From: Vibrio xiamenensis
GTDB lineage: Bacteria; Pseudomonadota; Gammaproteobacteria; Enterobacterales; Vibrionaceae
Reading direction: 5' to 3'
DNA length: 64,000 nucleotides
Assembly: GCF_900100015.1 (NCBI RefSeq)
Contig: NZ_FNDD01000023.1
Span: 1-64,000, forward strand
In this document: piece by piece, positions 17,288-26,160 of the stretch
How positions within the stretch are numbered: the first letter of the stretch is position 1
Layout: every line of letters begins with the position of its first letter
Position numbers and translations under genes: made by a program
Notes under the pieces: generated by a model
The model's input: the letters and a program-made list of their open reading frames with translations, nothing else
Told to the model about the DNA's origin: nothing
Database searches by the model: none

Positions 17288-17680
17288 TCTGCTCCATTGA
17301 GCATTTATAGTTATAAACGAAAATCAGGTCGAAAACCCAAAAAGTTACATTTATTTAACAAGTGGAGAGTCAGTTAACAGCACTTAATTGTAAAAAAAAT
17401 GTTAACATCAAGATTAAAAACATTGAGTTTTATTTGTTTCTAGCCTTGAATTTATAAGGTTTTCACCATAATTCACTGAGCCACTATACGGCTGGCAACA
17501 TTCTAATACAATTGATGTAACAATTTTTGCTACACAGAACAGGTTTTTAACTTTATCCGTTCAAAAAATCATAACAAGTGCACACATCCGAGGAGAACGA
17601 TTGACTTTATCTCGGAACGCACGTAAAAAAATGGCACACAAACATCCTGGACGGATTAATAATAAACAAAGGAGATTGTT
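17288..17680. promoter_or_regulatory. Divergent sdhC / gltA control region (393 bp)
   Basis: AT-rich, no ORF of note. It must hold promoters for both TCA units. ArcA-like GTTAA repeats are present: GTTAA at 17373 with CTTAA 10 bp on (17383), and GTTAA at 17401 with ATTAA at 17413. A possible gltA promoter is TTGAAT (17446-17451), 16 bp, ATAATT (17468-17473). TCCGAG / CTCGGA (17587-17592 / 17611-17616) could form a leader stem. gltA has a good ribosome site (AAGGAGA). ArcA control of sdh and gltA is known in enterics; here it is inferred from weak motifs. Confidence 0.5.
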
Positions 17681-18970
17681 ATGGCAGATAAGAAAGCGAC
17701 CCTTCATATTGAGGGCAAAGCGCCAATCGAACTGCCGATTATGGATGGTACATTAGGACCGGAAGTGATCGACGTTCGTAAACTTGGAGCCAATGGTTAC
17801 TTTACCTTTGACCCAGGTTTTCTTGCCACTGCATCTTGTGAATCTCAAATCACTTATATCGACGGTAACAAAGGTGTACTACTGCACCGAGGTTTCCCAA
17901 TCGATCAATTAGCCAATAATGCTGATTATTTAGAAGTCTGCTATATCCTGCTTTATGGCGAAGCCCCTACACGTGAGCAATACGAAACGTTCAAGAAAAC
18001 CGTAACACGCCACACTATGGTTCATGAACAGATCGCGAGCTTCTTCCACGGTTTCCGCCGTGACGCCCACCCTATGGCCGTCATGTGTGGTGTGGTTGGT
18101 GCACTGGCGGCGTTCTACCACGACTCTTTGGACATCAACAACGATTCTCACCGTGAAATTGCGGCCTATCGTCTGATTTCAAAAATGCCGACACTGGCAT
18201 CGATGTGTTATAAATACTCGATTGGCCAACCTTTCATCTACCCGCGTAACGACCTAAGCTACGCAGAAAACTTCCTACACATGATGTTCGCAAATCCTTG
18301 CGAAGAGTATGAAGTGAACCCGGTCGTGGCTCGTGCAATGGATAAGATCTTTACCCTACACGCGGACCATGAACAAAACGCTTCAACATCAACCGTACGT
18401 TTGGCTGGTTCTTCAGGTGCTAACCCATTTGCATGTATTGCTGCGGGTATTGCATCGCTTTGGGGCCCTGCACACGGTGGTGCAAATGAAGCATGTTTGA
18501 GAATGTTGGAAGAAATTGGCAGTGTCGACAACATTCCTGAATACGTTGACCGCGCGAAAGACAAAGATGACCCATTCCGTTTGATGGGCTTTGGTCACCG
18601 CGTATACAAAAACTATGACCCTCGCGCAACAGTCATGCGTGAAGCATGTCATGAAGTGTTGTCTGAATTGAACATCGAAGATCCACTTCTAGACGTTGCG
18701 ATGGAACTTGAACGCATTGCGCTTTCTGATGAATACTTTGTTGAGAAGAAACTCTACCCGAACGTCGATTTCTACTCAGGTATTATTCTAAAAGCCATCG
18801 GCATTCCAGTTTCAATGTTTACGGTAATCTTTGCCATGTCTCGTACCATTGGCTGGATTGCGCACTGGAATGAAATGCACAGCGATCCGACCAACCGAAT
18901 TGGTCGCCCTCGTCAGCTTTATACTGGTGAAAAACAACGTGAATTCAGCCCATTACACGAACGTGAATGA
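17681..18970 (+). CDS. gltA: Citrate synthase (type II, hexameric)
   Basis: Condenses oxaloacetate and acetyl-CoA to citrate, the entry of the TCA cycle. 429 aa, the NADH-inhibited gram-negative type with an extra N-terminal domain. Active-site segments: GPAHGGANEACL (catalytic His) and FGHRVYKNYDP (second His), plus an Asp/Arg region near the C-terminus (SRTIGWIAHWNE). It is monocistronic and ends at the terminator at 18984. Confidence 0.98.
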   Translation: MADKKATLHIEGKAPIELPIMDGTLGPEVIDVRKLGANGYFTFDPGFLATASCESQITYIDGNKGVLLHRGFPIDQLANNADYLEVCYILLYGEAPTREQYETFKKTVTRHTMVHEQIASFFHGFRRDAHPMAVMCGVVGALAAFYHDSLDINNDSHREIAAYRLISKMPTLASMCYKYSIGQPFIYPRNDLSYAENFLHMMFANPCEEYEVNPVVARAMDKIFTLHADHEQNASTSTVRLAGSSGANPFACIAAGIASLWGPAHGGANEACLRMLEEIGSVDNIPEYVDRAKDKDDPFRLMGFGHRVYKNYDPRATVMREACHEVLSELNIEDPLLDVAMELERIALSDEYFVEKKLYPNVDFYSGIILKAIGIPVSMFTVIFAMSRTIGWIAHWNEMHSDPTNRIGRPRQLYTGEKQREFSPLHERE

Positions 18971-18983
18971 GTGAGATGACGAT

Positions 18984-19014
18984 AAAAAAAGCGAGCTCTA
19001 AAGCTCGCTTTTTT
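18984..19014. terminator. Terminator between gltA and the Nif3-like gene
   Basis: AAGCGAGCT (18989-18997), loop ctaa, AGCTCGCTT (19002-19010), with poly-A before and TTTTTT after. It can act in both directions between convergent genes. Confidence 0.9.
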
Positions 19015-19045
19015 ATTACCTGATAACTCATTTATTACCTGAAAA

Positions 19046-19807
19046 CTAAACCGGATTATCGATATCGACAAACTCCACATCAAGCTTATATTCACGGCTT
19101 AACCACTCCCCTAGCGCTTTCACGCCATAACGTTCGGTCGCATGATGACCTGCAGCGAAATAATGAATATTTTGCTCGCGCGCTGAATAGGTAGTACGCT
19201 CTGAAATCTCTCCGGAAATAAACGCATCCAACCCTTGCGATGCCGCCAATTCAATAAAATCCTGACCACCGCCAGTGCACCAACCTATGGTCTCGATCAC
19301 TTGCTCGGCATTATATTCCGGCTCAATGTGCAGCGGCGTGCGGGTTAGCACTTGCGCGATTTTATTTGCAAGCTCCTTCCCTGTCATTGGATGTTTAAGC
19401 CTGCCATACATGGCAACAGATTGTGGTGTTGGCTCAAGGCCGCCAAGCACTTCGATATCAAGTAGCGCAGCCAATTGAGCGTTATTACCAAGGCTAGGAT
19501 GAACATCAAGCGGCAAATGATAGGCGTACAAATTGATATCATTTTTGACAAGTTGGCGAATCCGCGCTCCTTTCATGCCACGAATTTCCGCCGCTTCGCC
19601 CTTCCAGAAATAACCGTGATGAACCAAAATCGCATCAGCCTGAACCTGAACGGCGTATTCAATTAAGGCTTTTGAAGCGGTAACGCCGGTGACAATCTTA
19701 CGCACTTGCTCTTTACCTTCGACCTGTAGACCATTTGGGCAGTAGTCTTTAATCAGATGCGGTGCCAATTCGGCGTTTAATCGTTTTTCTAACTCGAGAT
19801 GATTCAT
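19046..19807 (-). CDS. Nif3-like dinuclear metal centre protein (YbgI family)
   Basis: Member of the NIF3/YbgI/DUF34 family, a toroidal hexamer with a two-metal site per subunit; physiological function not established (GTP cyclohydrolase I type 2 is a common but weakly supported label). 253 aa. Metal ligand candidates: AILVHHGYFW (two His near residue 64) and AAGHHATERYGV (about 215-226, His and Glu). Its end faces gltA across a terminator and its start diverges from the DUF1853 gene. Confidence 0.9.
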   Translation of the reverse strand: MNHLELEKRLNAELAPHLIKDYCPNGLQVEGKEQVRKIVTGVTASKALIEYAVQVQADAILVHHGYFWKGEAAEIRGMKGARIRQLVKNDINLYAYHLPLDVHPSLGNNAQLAALLDIEVLGGLEPTPQSVAMYGRLKHPMTGKELANKIAQVLTRTPLHIEPEYNAEQVIETIGWCTGGGQDFIELAASQGLDAFISGEISERTTYSAREQNIHYFAAGHHATERYGVKALGEWLSREYKLDVEFVDIDNPV

Positions 19808-19899
19808 TCTTGCTTCCCATCTAGTTCAATGTGAGCCGTTATAACAATTTCACGTTACAATGTCGAAATAATGAATTCAACACAGCGTGCACCATCACC

Positions 19900-20649
19900 A
19901 TGAAGGCATTTTTTAATTGGATTGTTCATACCCCTTCCCTATTTCATACCACACCGCCGTTTGAAGATTTCACCGCGTTTGATGCGCCTATCGAGCCAAA
20001 ACATCCGTTTAGCTATCAAGGAAATCAAAGGCTTGGCTTTGTTTATCAATATTTGTGCTCTCAGGTGTTTGAGTCTTCCGAGCGCTTTGCCATCAGGGAA
20101 GAAGAGATTCAAATCAATCAACAAGGCCAAACGCTTGGCGCGGTGGATTTCATTCTAGAAGACCGTCAAAGCAAGCAAATGCAGCACTGGGAAGTGGCGA
20201 TTAAGTTCTATTTACTGCGCCAAGGGAAATGGTACGGGCCGAATGCGCACGACCGACTGGATAAAAAACTCAACCGCATGCTCAGCCATCAACTGAAACT
20301 GACGTATCATCCTCAATTTATCGCGCAAAAACCGCAATACGCGCAGTTATCCGAGCACTTACTGATTCAAGGGCGCTTATACATCAACCCTTTTGAGCCT
20401 GAACCTGTGCCTGATGAATGCCAAGGCTACTTGCTCGACAAAAGCCAAATTAGCGGAAAATGGTGTTACTTTCACCAATGGCCTTTGATTAACAAACCGC
20501 TCTACCCGCTTGAAAAACAGCAATGGGCAAGCGGATTGGAAACATTTGACCAGCCATTGTCACAGCCAAGCGGACGCTTTATCCACGCCCAGGCCTGCGA
20601 CGGCGAATTTTGGTTTGTCGTGAATAATAGCTGGCCCAATGACCAATAA
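19900..20649 (+). CDS. DUF1853 family protein, function unknown
   Basis: About 249 aa, soluble, rich in aromatic residues, no signal peptide. The family (DUF1853) has no known function to me. The core GAVDFILEDRQSKQMQHWEVAIKFYLL resembles a PD-(D/E)xK nuclease-like pattern (D followed by ExK: Asp in VDFI, then HWEVAIKF), but this is inference only. Start: ATG 19900 (MKAFFNWIVH) is chosen because the upstream codons to the GTG at 19831 overlap the promoter side of the divergent Nif3-like gene; no strong ribosome site supports either. Confidence 0.78.
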   Translation: MKAFFNWIVHTPSLFHTTPPFEDFTAFDAPIEPKHPFSYQGNQRLGFVYQYLCSQVFESSERFAIREEEIQINQQGQTLGAVDFILEDRQSKQMQHWEVAIKFYLLRQGKWYGPNAHDRLDKKLNRMLSHQLKLTYHPQFIAQKPQYAQLSEHLLIQGRLYINPFEPEPVPDECQGYLLDKSQISGKWCYFHQWPLINKPLYPLEKQQWASGLETFDQPLSQPSGRFIHAQACDGEFWFVVNNSWPNDQ

Positions 20650-20680
20650 AAAAGGCGACGTAGTCACGTCGCCTTTTTCG
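20647..20680. terminator. Terminator between DUF1853 gene and pgm
   Basis: GGCGACGT (20654-20661), loop agtc, ACGTCGCC (20666-20673), flanked by A7 and T5. Usable by both convergent genes. Confidence 0.9.
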
Positions 20681-20700
20681 TATTTCAAGTGAAACGCGAA

Positions 20701-22347
20701 TTACAAACCAGCTTCCGCGAATACTTGATTAACGATATCTTGAGCTTCTTGCTCAATCTGCTTAAGGTGCTCTGCACCTTTAAAGCTTTCACAATAGATT
20801 TTGTAGATATCTTCGGTACCTGAAGGACGCGCAGCAAACCAGCCGTTATCAGTAGTGACTTTCAAACCACCAATCGCCGCACCGTTACCTGGCGCATGAG
20901 TTAGGCGTGCAGTAATCGCATCGCCTGCTAGGGTATCGGCTTTCACCATTTCAGCAGATAGCTTTTTCAACACATCTTTTTGCGGCCCGTTAGCAACCGC
21001 TTGAATACGGCTATATTGCGATTCACCATGCTTAGCGGCCAGTTCTTCGTAATATTGCTGTGGATTTTTACCTGTCACAGCGGTGATTTCCGCCGCTAGC
21101 AGACATAAGATAATACCGTCTTTGTCGGTTGACCAAGGCGTGCCATCTTTACGCAGGAAGGAAGCGCCCGCGCTCTCTTCGCCGCCAAAGCCAAAGCTGC
21201 CGTTGTATAAACCATCAACAAACCATTTAAATCCAACCGGTACTTCGCACAATTCACGGCCAAGGTCTGCAACCACACGGTCAATCAACGCACTTGAAAC
21301 CAAGGTTTTGCCTACGGCAACGTTTTGCGCCCAGTTTTGACGATGGCGGAATAGGTAATCAATACACACGGCTAAGTAGTGGTTTGGATTCATCAAGCCT
21401 TTTGGCGTAACAATACCGTGACGGTCGTAGTCTGGGTCGTTACCAAATGCCAAATCATATTGGTCTTTGAGCGCTAACAAACCCGCCATCGCGTAAGGCG
21501 ATGAACAATCCATACGCACAACGCCATCTTTATCGAGCGACATGAATTGGAAAGTCGGATCGATGGCTTCACTGACGAGCGTGATATCTAGGTTGTAAGT
21601 CTTAGCAATTTGGCGCCAGTAATCGATGCCGCTACCACCAAGTGGATCAACACCAATTTTAAGACCTGATTTCTGAATCGCTTCGATATCGATAACATTG
21701 ACTAGGTCATCAATGTATGGCTTAACCAGATCGCGCTCAATAAACAATTCGCTGGCTTTCGCCTTCGCAAGATCCATGCGTTTAACGCCAGCAAGACCTT
21801 CGGCAATCAGCGCATTGGCACGATCTTCAATCGCTTGAGTTAACTCCGCTTCCGCAGGACCGCCATGCACTGGGTTGTATTTGATACCACCATCTTGTGG
21901 TGGGTTGTGTGACGGAGTAATAACAATACCATCCGCTTTTTCATCATGCGCGAGATTATACTTCAGAATCGCATGTGAAATACCCGGTGTCGGCGTATAA
22001 CCGCCCTCTTGCTGAGCAATCACTTGAACACCGTTTGCAACCAGAACTTCAACAACGCTGGCGAAGGCAGGTTCAGACAACGCATGAGTGTCTTTACCAA
22101 CAAACAATGGCCCAGTTGTGCCCTGAGCAGCCCTAACTTCCGCTACAGCTTGAGCAATGGCAAGAATATGATTTTCGTTAAACGTCGATTTATCCGCGCT
22201 GCCGCGGTGACCCGAAGTACCAAACAGAACGTTATGTTCTGGATTGCTTGGGTTTGGTTGCAGTAAAAAGTAGTTCGAAACCAACGCAGGAATATTGTGT
22301 AGATCTTGCTGCTGCGCTTTTTGGCCCGCTCTAGGGTGGTTAGCCAT
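20701..22347 (-). CDS. pgm: Phosphoglucomutase (alpha-D-glucose-specific)
   Basis: Interconverts glucose-1-phosphate and glucose-6-phosphate, linking glycolysis with glycogen and envelope sugar synthesis. 548 aa. Catalytic phosphoserine loop TPSHNPPQDGGIKYNP (Ser near 146), metal loop DPDYDRHG, sugar loop GGEESAGASFLR, phosphate loop ARPSGTEDIYKIY. Two ATGs are adjacent; the second (22347, MANHPRAGQ) is preferred because it matches the E. coli N-terminus and is 9 bp from AGGA. Adjacent to seqA as in E. coli. Confidence 0.96.
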   Translation of the reverse strand: MANHPRAGQKAQQQDLHNIPALVSNYFLLQPNPSNPEHNVLFGTSGHRGSADKSTFNENHILAIAQAVAEVRAAQGTTGPLFVGKDTHALSEPAFASVVEVLVANGVQVIAQQEGGYTPTPGISHAILKYNLAHDEKADGIVITPSHNPPQDGGIKYNPVHGGPAEAELTQAIEDRANALIAEGLAGVKRMDLAKAKASELFIERDLVKPYIDDLVNVIDIEAIQKSGLKIGVDPLGGSGIDYWRQIAKTYNLDITLVSEAIDPTFQFMSLDKDGVVRMDCSSPYAMAGLLALKDQYDLAFGNDPDYDRHGIVTPKGLMNPNHYLAVCIDYLFRHRQNWAQNVAVGKTLVSSALIDRVVADLGRELCEVPVGFKWFVDGLYNGSFGFGGEESAGASFLRKDGTPWSTDKDGIILCLLAAEITAVTGKNPQQYYEELAAKHGESQYSRIQAVANGPQKDVLKKLSAEMVKADTLAGDAITARLTHAPGNGAAIGGLKVTTDNGWFAARPSGTEDIYKIYCESFKGAEHLKQIEQEAQDIVNQVFAEAGL

Positions 22348-22379
22348 CATGACATCCTTTTTTGAAATAATGATGAGAA

Positions 22380-22432
22380 ATCAAAAGCCTCATAATAACC
22401 AGATGCACTGTATCATTTATGAGGCTTTGATC
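22380..22432 (-). terminator. Long-loop hairpin after seqA
   Basis: Perfect 12-bp inverted repeat AAAGCCTCATAA (22384-22395) / TTATGAGGCTTT (22417-22428) with a 21-nt loop. On the minus strand the stem is followed by TGATTTC, a weak U tract. It lies between seqA and pgm, so it may end or attenuate seqA transcription. Confidence 0.65.
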
Positions 22433-22442
22433 CGACTTTTCA

Positions 22443-22997
22443 TTAAATCGACAAAGTGACTTTCTCGATCAGCTCCGCAGGAAAGTTCATTCGCGTCATC
22501 AATTGATCGATCATTTGACGCTTGCGGCTGGTGTTGGTGTTGGTGATAACCCAAAATGGCGAGTTAGGAATTGCCTTAGGTTTGGTGGTCGTACCGCTTG
22601 CCAATAATGTCTGTTCATTATCAGCGAAATAAACACGTTTGCGTCCTTTGACTTGAGTGGCTTCAGAAAAAGCGTCTGAATCCAACTTGTACAGAGTTGA
22701 TAGAACCAACATAAAGCGATCGATCGCTTTCTTTAGCCCAGCAAACTCATCTGAAATCAGTAGACCGCGCATCTCTTTAACCAAGTCGTAAGTGGTCTCT
22801 ACGCCAGCATCTTTGCTAACGACAATCCCTTTAGGCTCACTCACTGGTGCGGCAACTGCTACTTCACTTTTACTGTTGTTGGCTTGACCATCGACATTTA
22901 AAAGGCGTCTTAGAATATCAGATGCACTTTCACCAATGTGTTGGGTTTGGCCTGCGATGTAACGGTATAGATCCTCATCAACCTCTATTGTTTTCAT
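22443..22997 (-). CDS. seqA: Negative modulator of replication initiation SeqA
   Basis: Binds hemimethylated GATC sites and sequesters oriC after initiation; also organises nascent DNA. 184 aa from ATG 22997. The N-terminal oligomerisation segment is MKTIEVDEDLYRYIAGQT; a variable linker follows (about 55-75); the C-terminal DNA-binding domain has YFADNEQTLLASG and TNTNTSRKRQMIDQLM. An in-frame extension to 23108 is rejected: it overlaps the ybfF start and the SeqA N-terminus is well conserved. Order ybfF-seqA-pgm is as in E. coli. Confidence 0.96.
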   Translation of the reverse strand: MKTIEVDEDLYRYIAGQTQHIGESASDILRRLLNVDGQANNSKSEVAVAAPVSEPKGIVVSKDAGVETTYDLVKEMRGLLISDEFAGLKKAIDRFMLVLSTLYKLDSDAFSEATQVKGRKRVYFADNEQTLLASGTTTKPKAIPNSPFWVITNTNTSRKRQMIDQLMTRMNFPAELIEKVTLSI

Positions 22998-23091
22998 TCG
23001 CTTTTCACAATCTCTATGTTTAAACTCGGGGGAATTATAACGAGATCTTCGCCGAGACTCTACGATAAACCAGTCACGAATAAGATAAAAA

Positions 23092-23856
23092 ATGTCACAA
23101 CAGCTCAACTATAAACTTCAGGGTGCGGGTCACACCATCGTTTTGATCCATGGATTATTTGGTAATTTGGATAACTTAGGTCTGCTGGCACGTGACTTGG
23201 TCAATGACTATCAAGTGCTGAGTATCGATTTACGCAACCACGGGTTATCTTTCCACAGCGCCACTCACGATTACCAATCGATGGCGCAAGACGTCATCGC
23301 TCTGCTTGAACATTTATCCCTTGATCGTTACACCCTAATTGGTCATTCAATGGGCGGAAAAGTCGCGATGAAAATCGCCAGTTTAGCCACCTCGAAAGTA
23401 GAAAAGTTAGTCGTGTTAGATATGGCGCCAGTGCATTATCAAGTGCGTCGTCACGACAACGTTTTCGCTGGCTTACATGCTGTTGAACAACAAAAACAGA
23501 CATCAAGAAAGCAAGCGCTAGATGTATTAGCCCAGCATATTGAACTGGACGGCGTGCGCCAATTTCTGAGCAAATCCTTATATAAAGATGGCGATCACCT
23601 TGCTTGGCGCTTTAACGTTACATCACTTTTTGCCAATTACACCAATATCCTGGCGTGGGAAGCAGTCGAGCCGACTCCCATCTCGACGTTATTTGTTAAA
23701 GGCGCAGACTCAGACTACCTTCAAGCCGAGCATCAAAGTCAGATCCAAGCCCAATTTCCAAATGCCAAAGCGCATGTGATTGCCAATACTGGCCACTGGT
23801 TGCATGCCGAAAAACCCGCAGAAGTTTTACGGGTAATTCGCCGTTTTTTGGCCTAA
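23092..23856 (+). CDS. ybfF: Alpha/beta-fold hydrolase, esterase YbfF
   Basis: 254-aa serine esterase of the alpha/beta hydrolase superfamily; E. coli YbfF hydrolyses acyl-CoA and short esters in vitro (family knowledge). Nucleophile elbow GHSMGGK with Ser86; oxyanion region IHGLFGNLDN; acid in FVKGADSDY; catalytic His in NTGHWLHAEKP near 235. Divergent from seqA. Confidence 0.92.
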   Translation: MSQQLNYKLQGAGHTIVLIHGLFGNLDNLGLLARDLVNDYQVLSIDLRNHGLSFHSATHDYQSMAQDVIALLEHLSLDRYTLIGHSMGGKVAMKIASLATSKVEKLVVLDMAPVHYQVRRHDNVFAGLHAVEQQKQTSRKQALDVLAQHIELDGVRQFLSKSLYKDGDHLAWRFNVTSLFANYTNILAWEAVEPTPISTLFVKGADSDYLQAEHQSQIQAQFPNAKAHVIANTGHWLHAEKPAEVLRVIRRFLA

Positions 23857-23922
23857 TTTAGACTAACAACGTCGCGATAATGTAAAAAGGCGCGGATTAC
23901 ACCACTTGAAGATGCACACCGA

Positions 23923-23951
23923 TTAACTTTGGTCAATAACAGTGGTATAGT
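23923..23951 (+). promoter_or_regulatory. Predicted sigma-70 promoter for DUF2788-fldA
   Basis: -35 TTAACT (23923-23928), 17-bp spacer, -10 TATAGT (23946-23951). The expected start near 23958 gives a leader of about 26 nt to the DUF2788 ATG and could continue into fldA. Confidence 0.55.
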
Positions 23952-23983
23952 GCGGCGCAATAATCTTGGCATAAAGGGATTCT

Positions 23984-24205
23984 ATGCTTTACGACTATAT
24001 GAACGTCATCGAGTCAATTGGATTAGATTTACTTTTCGCCGCGATCTTCTTTCTTATTGGCATGGCCATCAAAGATGTATTGAAGTCCGGTAACGTTCCT
24101 CCCTTTGGGCGTCGTATTGTATGGATGGTACTGTTTCTAGGCTGCGCTGGATTTATCGCCAAAGGCATCATTCAGCTGAGCTGGGAAGGAACAGGACTGG
24201 GTTAA
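23984..24205 (+). CDS. DUF2788 small membrane protein
   Basis: 73-aa protein with two hydrophobic helices (about 13-28 and 46-64) joined by a short basic loop (KDVLKSGNVPPFGRR). I recognise the DUF2788 type; no function is known to me. RBS AAGGGA lies 8 bp before ATG. It ends 48 bp before fldA and probably shares its promoter. The pairing with flavodoxin recalls E. coli, where a small gene (ybfE) also lies between ybfF and fldA, although the proteins are not alike. Confidence 0.83.
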   Translation: MLYDYMNVIESIGLDLLFAAIFFLIGMAIKDVLKSGNVPPFGRRIVWMVLFLGCAGFIAKGIIQLSWEGTGLG

Positions 24206-24253
24206 TCACACTCCCTTTCGCTGATCACTGACAAGAGTAAAGGTAACGAATCT

Positions 24254-24787
24254 ATGGCAAGTGTAGGTATCTTCTTTGGTAGCGACACAGGTAACACCGA
24301 AGCCGTTGCGAAGATGATTCAAAAGCAACTAGGCAAAAAATTAGTTGATGTACAGGACATTGCAAAAAGCAGTAAAGAAGACATCGATAACTTCGATCTT
24401 CTGTTGCTTGGCATTCCAACTTGGTATTACGGCGAAGCACAATGTGACTGGGATGACTTTTTCCCAGAGCTTGAGCAAATCGACTTCTCCACCAAGCTTG
24501 TTGCAATTTTCGGCTGCGGTGACCAAGAAGATTACGCTGAATATTTCTGCGATGCGATGGGCACAGTTCGTGACATCGTCGAAGCGAAAGGCGGTACTAT
24601 CCTAGGTAATACCTCAACCGAAGGCTACGAATTTGAAGCGTCTAAAGCGGTATTAGAAAGTGACGACAGCCAATTCGTTGGTTTGTGTATCGATGAAGAC
24701 CGCCAACCAGAATTAACCGAGCAACGCGTTAATGCCTGGTGTGAGCAAATATACGAAGAGATGTGTCTTGCCGAGCTCGAAGACTAA
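24254..24787 (+). CDS. fldA: Flavodoxin I
   Basis: FMN electron carrier, long-chain type, 177 aa; donates electrons to enzymes such as pyruvate-formate lyase activase, IspG/IspH and methionine synthase reactivation. FMN phosphate loop GSDTGNTEAV (about 9-18), the flavin-stacking Trp/Tyr loops TWYYGEAQCDWDDF and GCGDQEDYAEYF. Located a few kb before fur, as in E. coli; the fldA-fur link there includes SoxS control. Confidence 0.96.
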   Translation: MASVGIFFGSDTGNTEAVAKMIQKQLGKKLVDVQDIAKSSKEDIDNFDLLLLGIPTWYYGEAQCDWDDFFPELEQIDFSTKLVAIFGCGDQEDYAEYFCDAMGTVRDIVEAKGGTILGNTSTEGYEFEASKAVLESDDSQFVGLCIDEDRQPELTEQRVNAWCEQIYEEMCLAELED

Positions 24788-24851
24788 CGACTTCGAGAGG
24801 AGCGGCCTAAAGGGCTGATTCTCTGCAAAACACATTCCTTTGAGAACCATG

Positions 24852-24886
24852 ATAAAAAGCCCTAGTCTATGCTAGGGCTTTTTATT
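24852..24886. terminator. Terminator after fldA
   Basis: AAAAAGCCCTAG / CTAGGGCTTTTT with loop tctatg (24866-24871). It lies between convergent fldA and lrgB-like genes and can serve both. Confidence 0.9.
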
Positions 24887-24911
24887 TATCTCATCCTACG
24901 ACTCGCTCGAG

Positions 24912-25604
24912 TTACCACAGCACGGTCCCGATAAGCGGAGCAATTAACACGGTAATCATTCCCGCTATCATCATCACCACACTCGACACCACGCCCTCTG
25001 AATTGCCTAATTGATATGCTTTGGCCGTTCCAGCGCCGTGGGCTGAAGCTCCAAGGCTTGCACCTTTACCAAACCGACTACGAATCGAGAAAAACGCCAA
25101 TACTATCTCGCCAACCGCCATGCCAATCACACCGGTCAATACCACAAATAACGCGGTAAGATCGCTTTGACCGCCAATCATTTTGGTCGCTTCCACCGCA
25201 AAAGGTGTGGTGATCGAGCGCATTGCCATGCTGCGCTGCAATAGCTCTGGCAACTCCAACCAGCGCGCAATAAATACGGTACTGGTTACCGCAACCAAGA
25301 CTGACACCATCACGCCGACCGATAGCGACATCCAGTGACGACGAATCAACTCGCGATTATCGTAAACCGGTATCGCAAACGCCACAGTTGCCGGGCCAAG
25401 CATCCATAGTAGCCAATGTGAATCAGCCATGTAGTCACTATAAGGTATACCTAGGCTTAGCACCGCGGCAACCAACAGTACTGGCGCGAAAATCAGTGGC
25501 ATAAATAGCAGGCTACGTTTTCTCTTATAGATCACTTTGCTTAGGTAGTAAAACGCCAGCGTCATTGCCAAACTGATGATCGCCCAAAACGACAAGTTAA
25601 ACAT
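24912..25604 (-). CDS. LrgB/CidB family membrane protein (YohK-like)
   Basis: 230-aa polytopic membrane protein of the LrgB family, partner of LrgA/CidA proteins. Typical stretches: ITTPFAVEATKMIGGQSD and GASLGASAHGAGTAKAYQLG. Described roles in the family include holin/antiholin-like control of murein hydrolase export (Staphylococcus) and, more recently, export of fermentation products such as pyruvate. Which applies here is unknown. It is 11 bp after the LrgA-type gene, on the same transcript, divergent from a LysR regulator. Confidence 0.9.
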   Translation of the reverse strand: MFNLSFWAIISLAMTLAFYYLSKVIYKRKRSLLFMPLIFAPVLLVAAVLSLGIPYSDYMADSHWLLWMLGPATVAFAIPVYDNRELIRRHWMSLSVGVMVSVLVAVTSTVFIARWLELPELLQRSMAMRSITTPFAVEATKMIGGQSDLTALFVVLTGVIGMAVGEIVLAFFSIRSRFGKGASLGASAHGAGTAKAYQLGNSEGVVSSVVMMIAGMITVLIAPLIGTVLW

Positions 25605-25615
25605 CTTGCCTCTCC

Positions 25616-26041
25616 TTAGCGCGCGATTCGATTGGCTAAAGCACGCGACTTACGCGCTCTCTTTAGTTCAAAGCGATACAATTTATCCACTACCCAAGCC
25701 GTTGAGGCGATAACCAAAATGGTACTCACCACCAATACCGTCATGATTTTCAATCCTTGCTGTTCCAGCAAATCTTGATAATTGACCACCGCAACCACCG
25801 CCGGCACAAAAAACAACAGCATTTCAGCCAGGAGCCAAGAGGCGCCACGACGAAACCATTCAACATTGACCACTTTGCAAAGCACTAACAGCAAGAGAAA
25901 TAGCATGCCAGTTAAGTTAGCAGGAATAGGTAAATGCAATGCGCGCACCACCCCATCGGCGCCCAACCAGATAAGCGATAACACCGCAATTTGGCCAATT
26001 GTCAGCAACCCATTTCCAACCTTTGTCATTGTCTCCACCAT
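25616..26041 (-). CDS. LrgA/CidA family membrane protein (YohJ-like)
   Basis: 141-aa protein with about four membrane helices (first segments VGNGLLTIGQIAVLSLIWLG and LPIPANLTGMLFLLLLVLC) and a basic C-terminal tail (ELKRARKSRALANRIAR). It is holin-like and pairs with the LrgB-type protein downstream. The motif PIPANLTGMLFL is the conserved LrgA signature (usually PxPGxxxGM; here the Gly is Ala-Asn). Start ATG at 26041, 119 bp from the divergent LysR gene. Confidence 0.88.
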   Translation of the reverse strand: MVETMTKVGNGLLTIGQIAVLSLIWLGADGVVRALHLPIPANLTGMLFLLLLVLCKVVNVEWFRRGASWLLAEMLLFFVPAVVAVVNYQDLLEQQGLKIMTVLVVSTILVIASTAWVVDKLYRFELKRARKSRALANRIAR

Positions 26042-26160
26042 GTTGTTCTGTGAATCTAGTCACAGTATAGAGAGCGCAATAACCTTCATAAAATGACTTT
26101 TAATTATCAAAAGTATGCCAAAATGGAATGAATTAAACGATGTAGCACAATGGAGCGCGC

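Noticed and set aside
22998..23108. N-terminal extension of SeqA
   Set aside because: It would overlap the divergent ybfF start; the conserved SeqA N-terminus begins at 22997.
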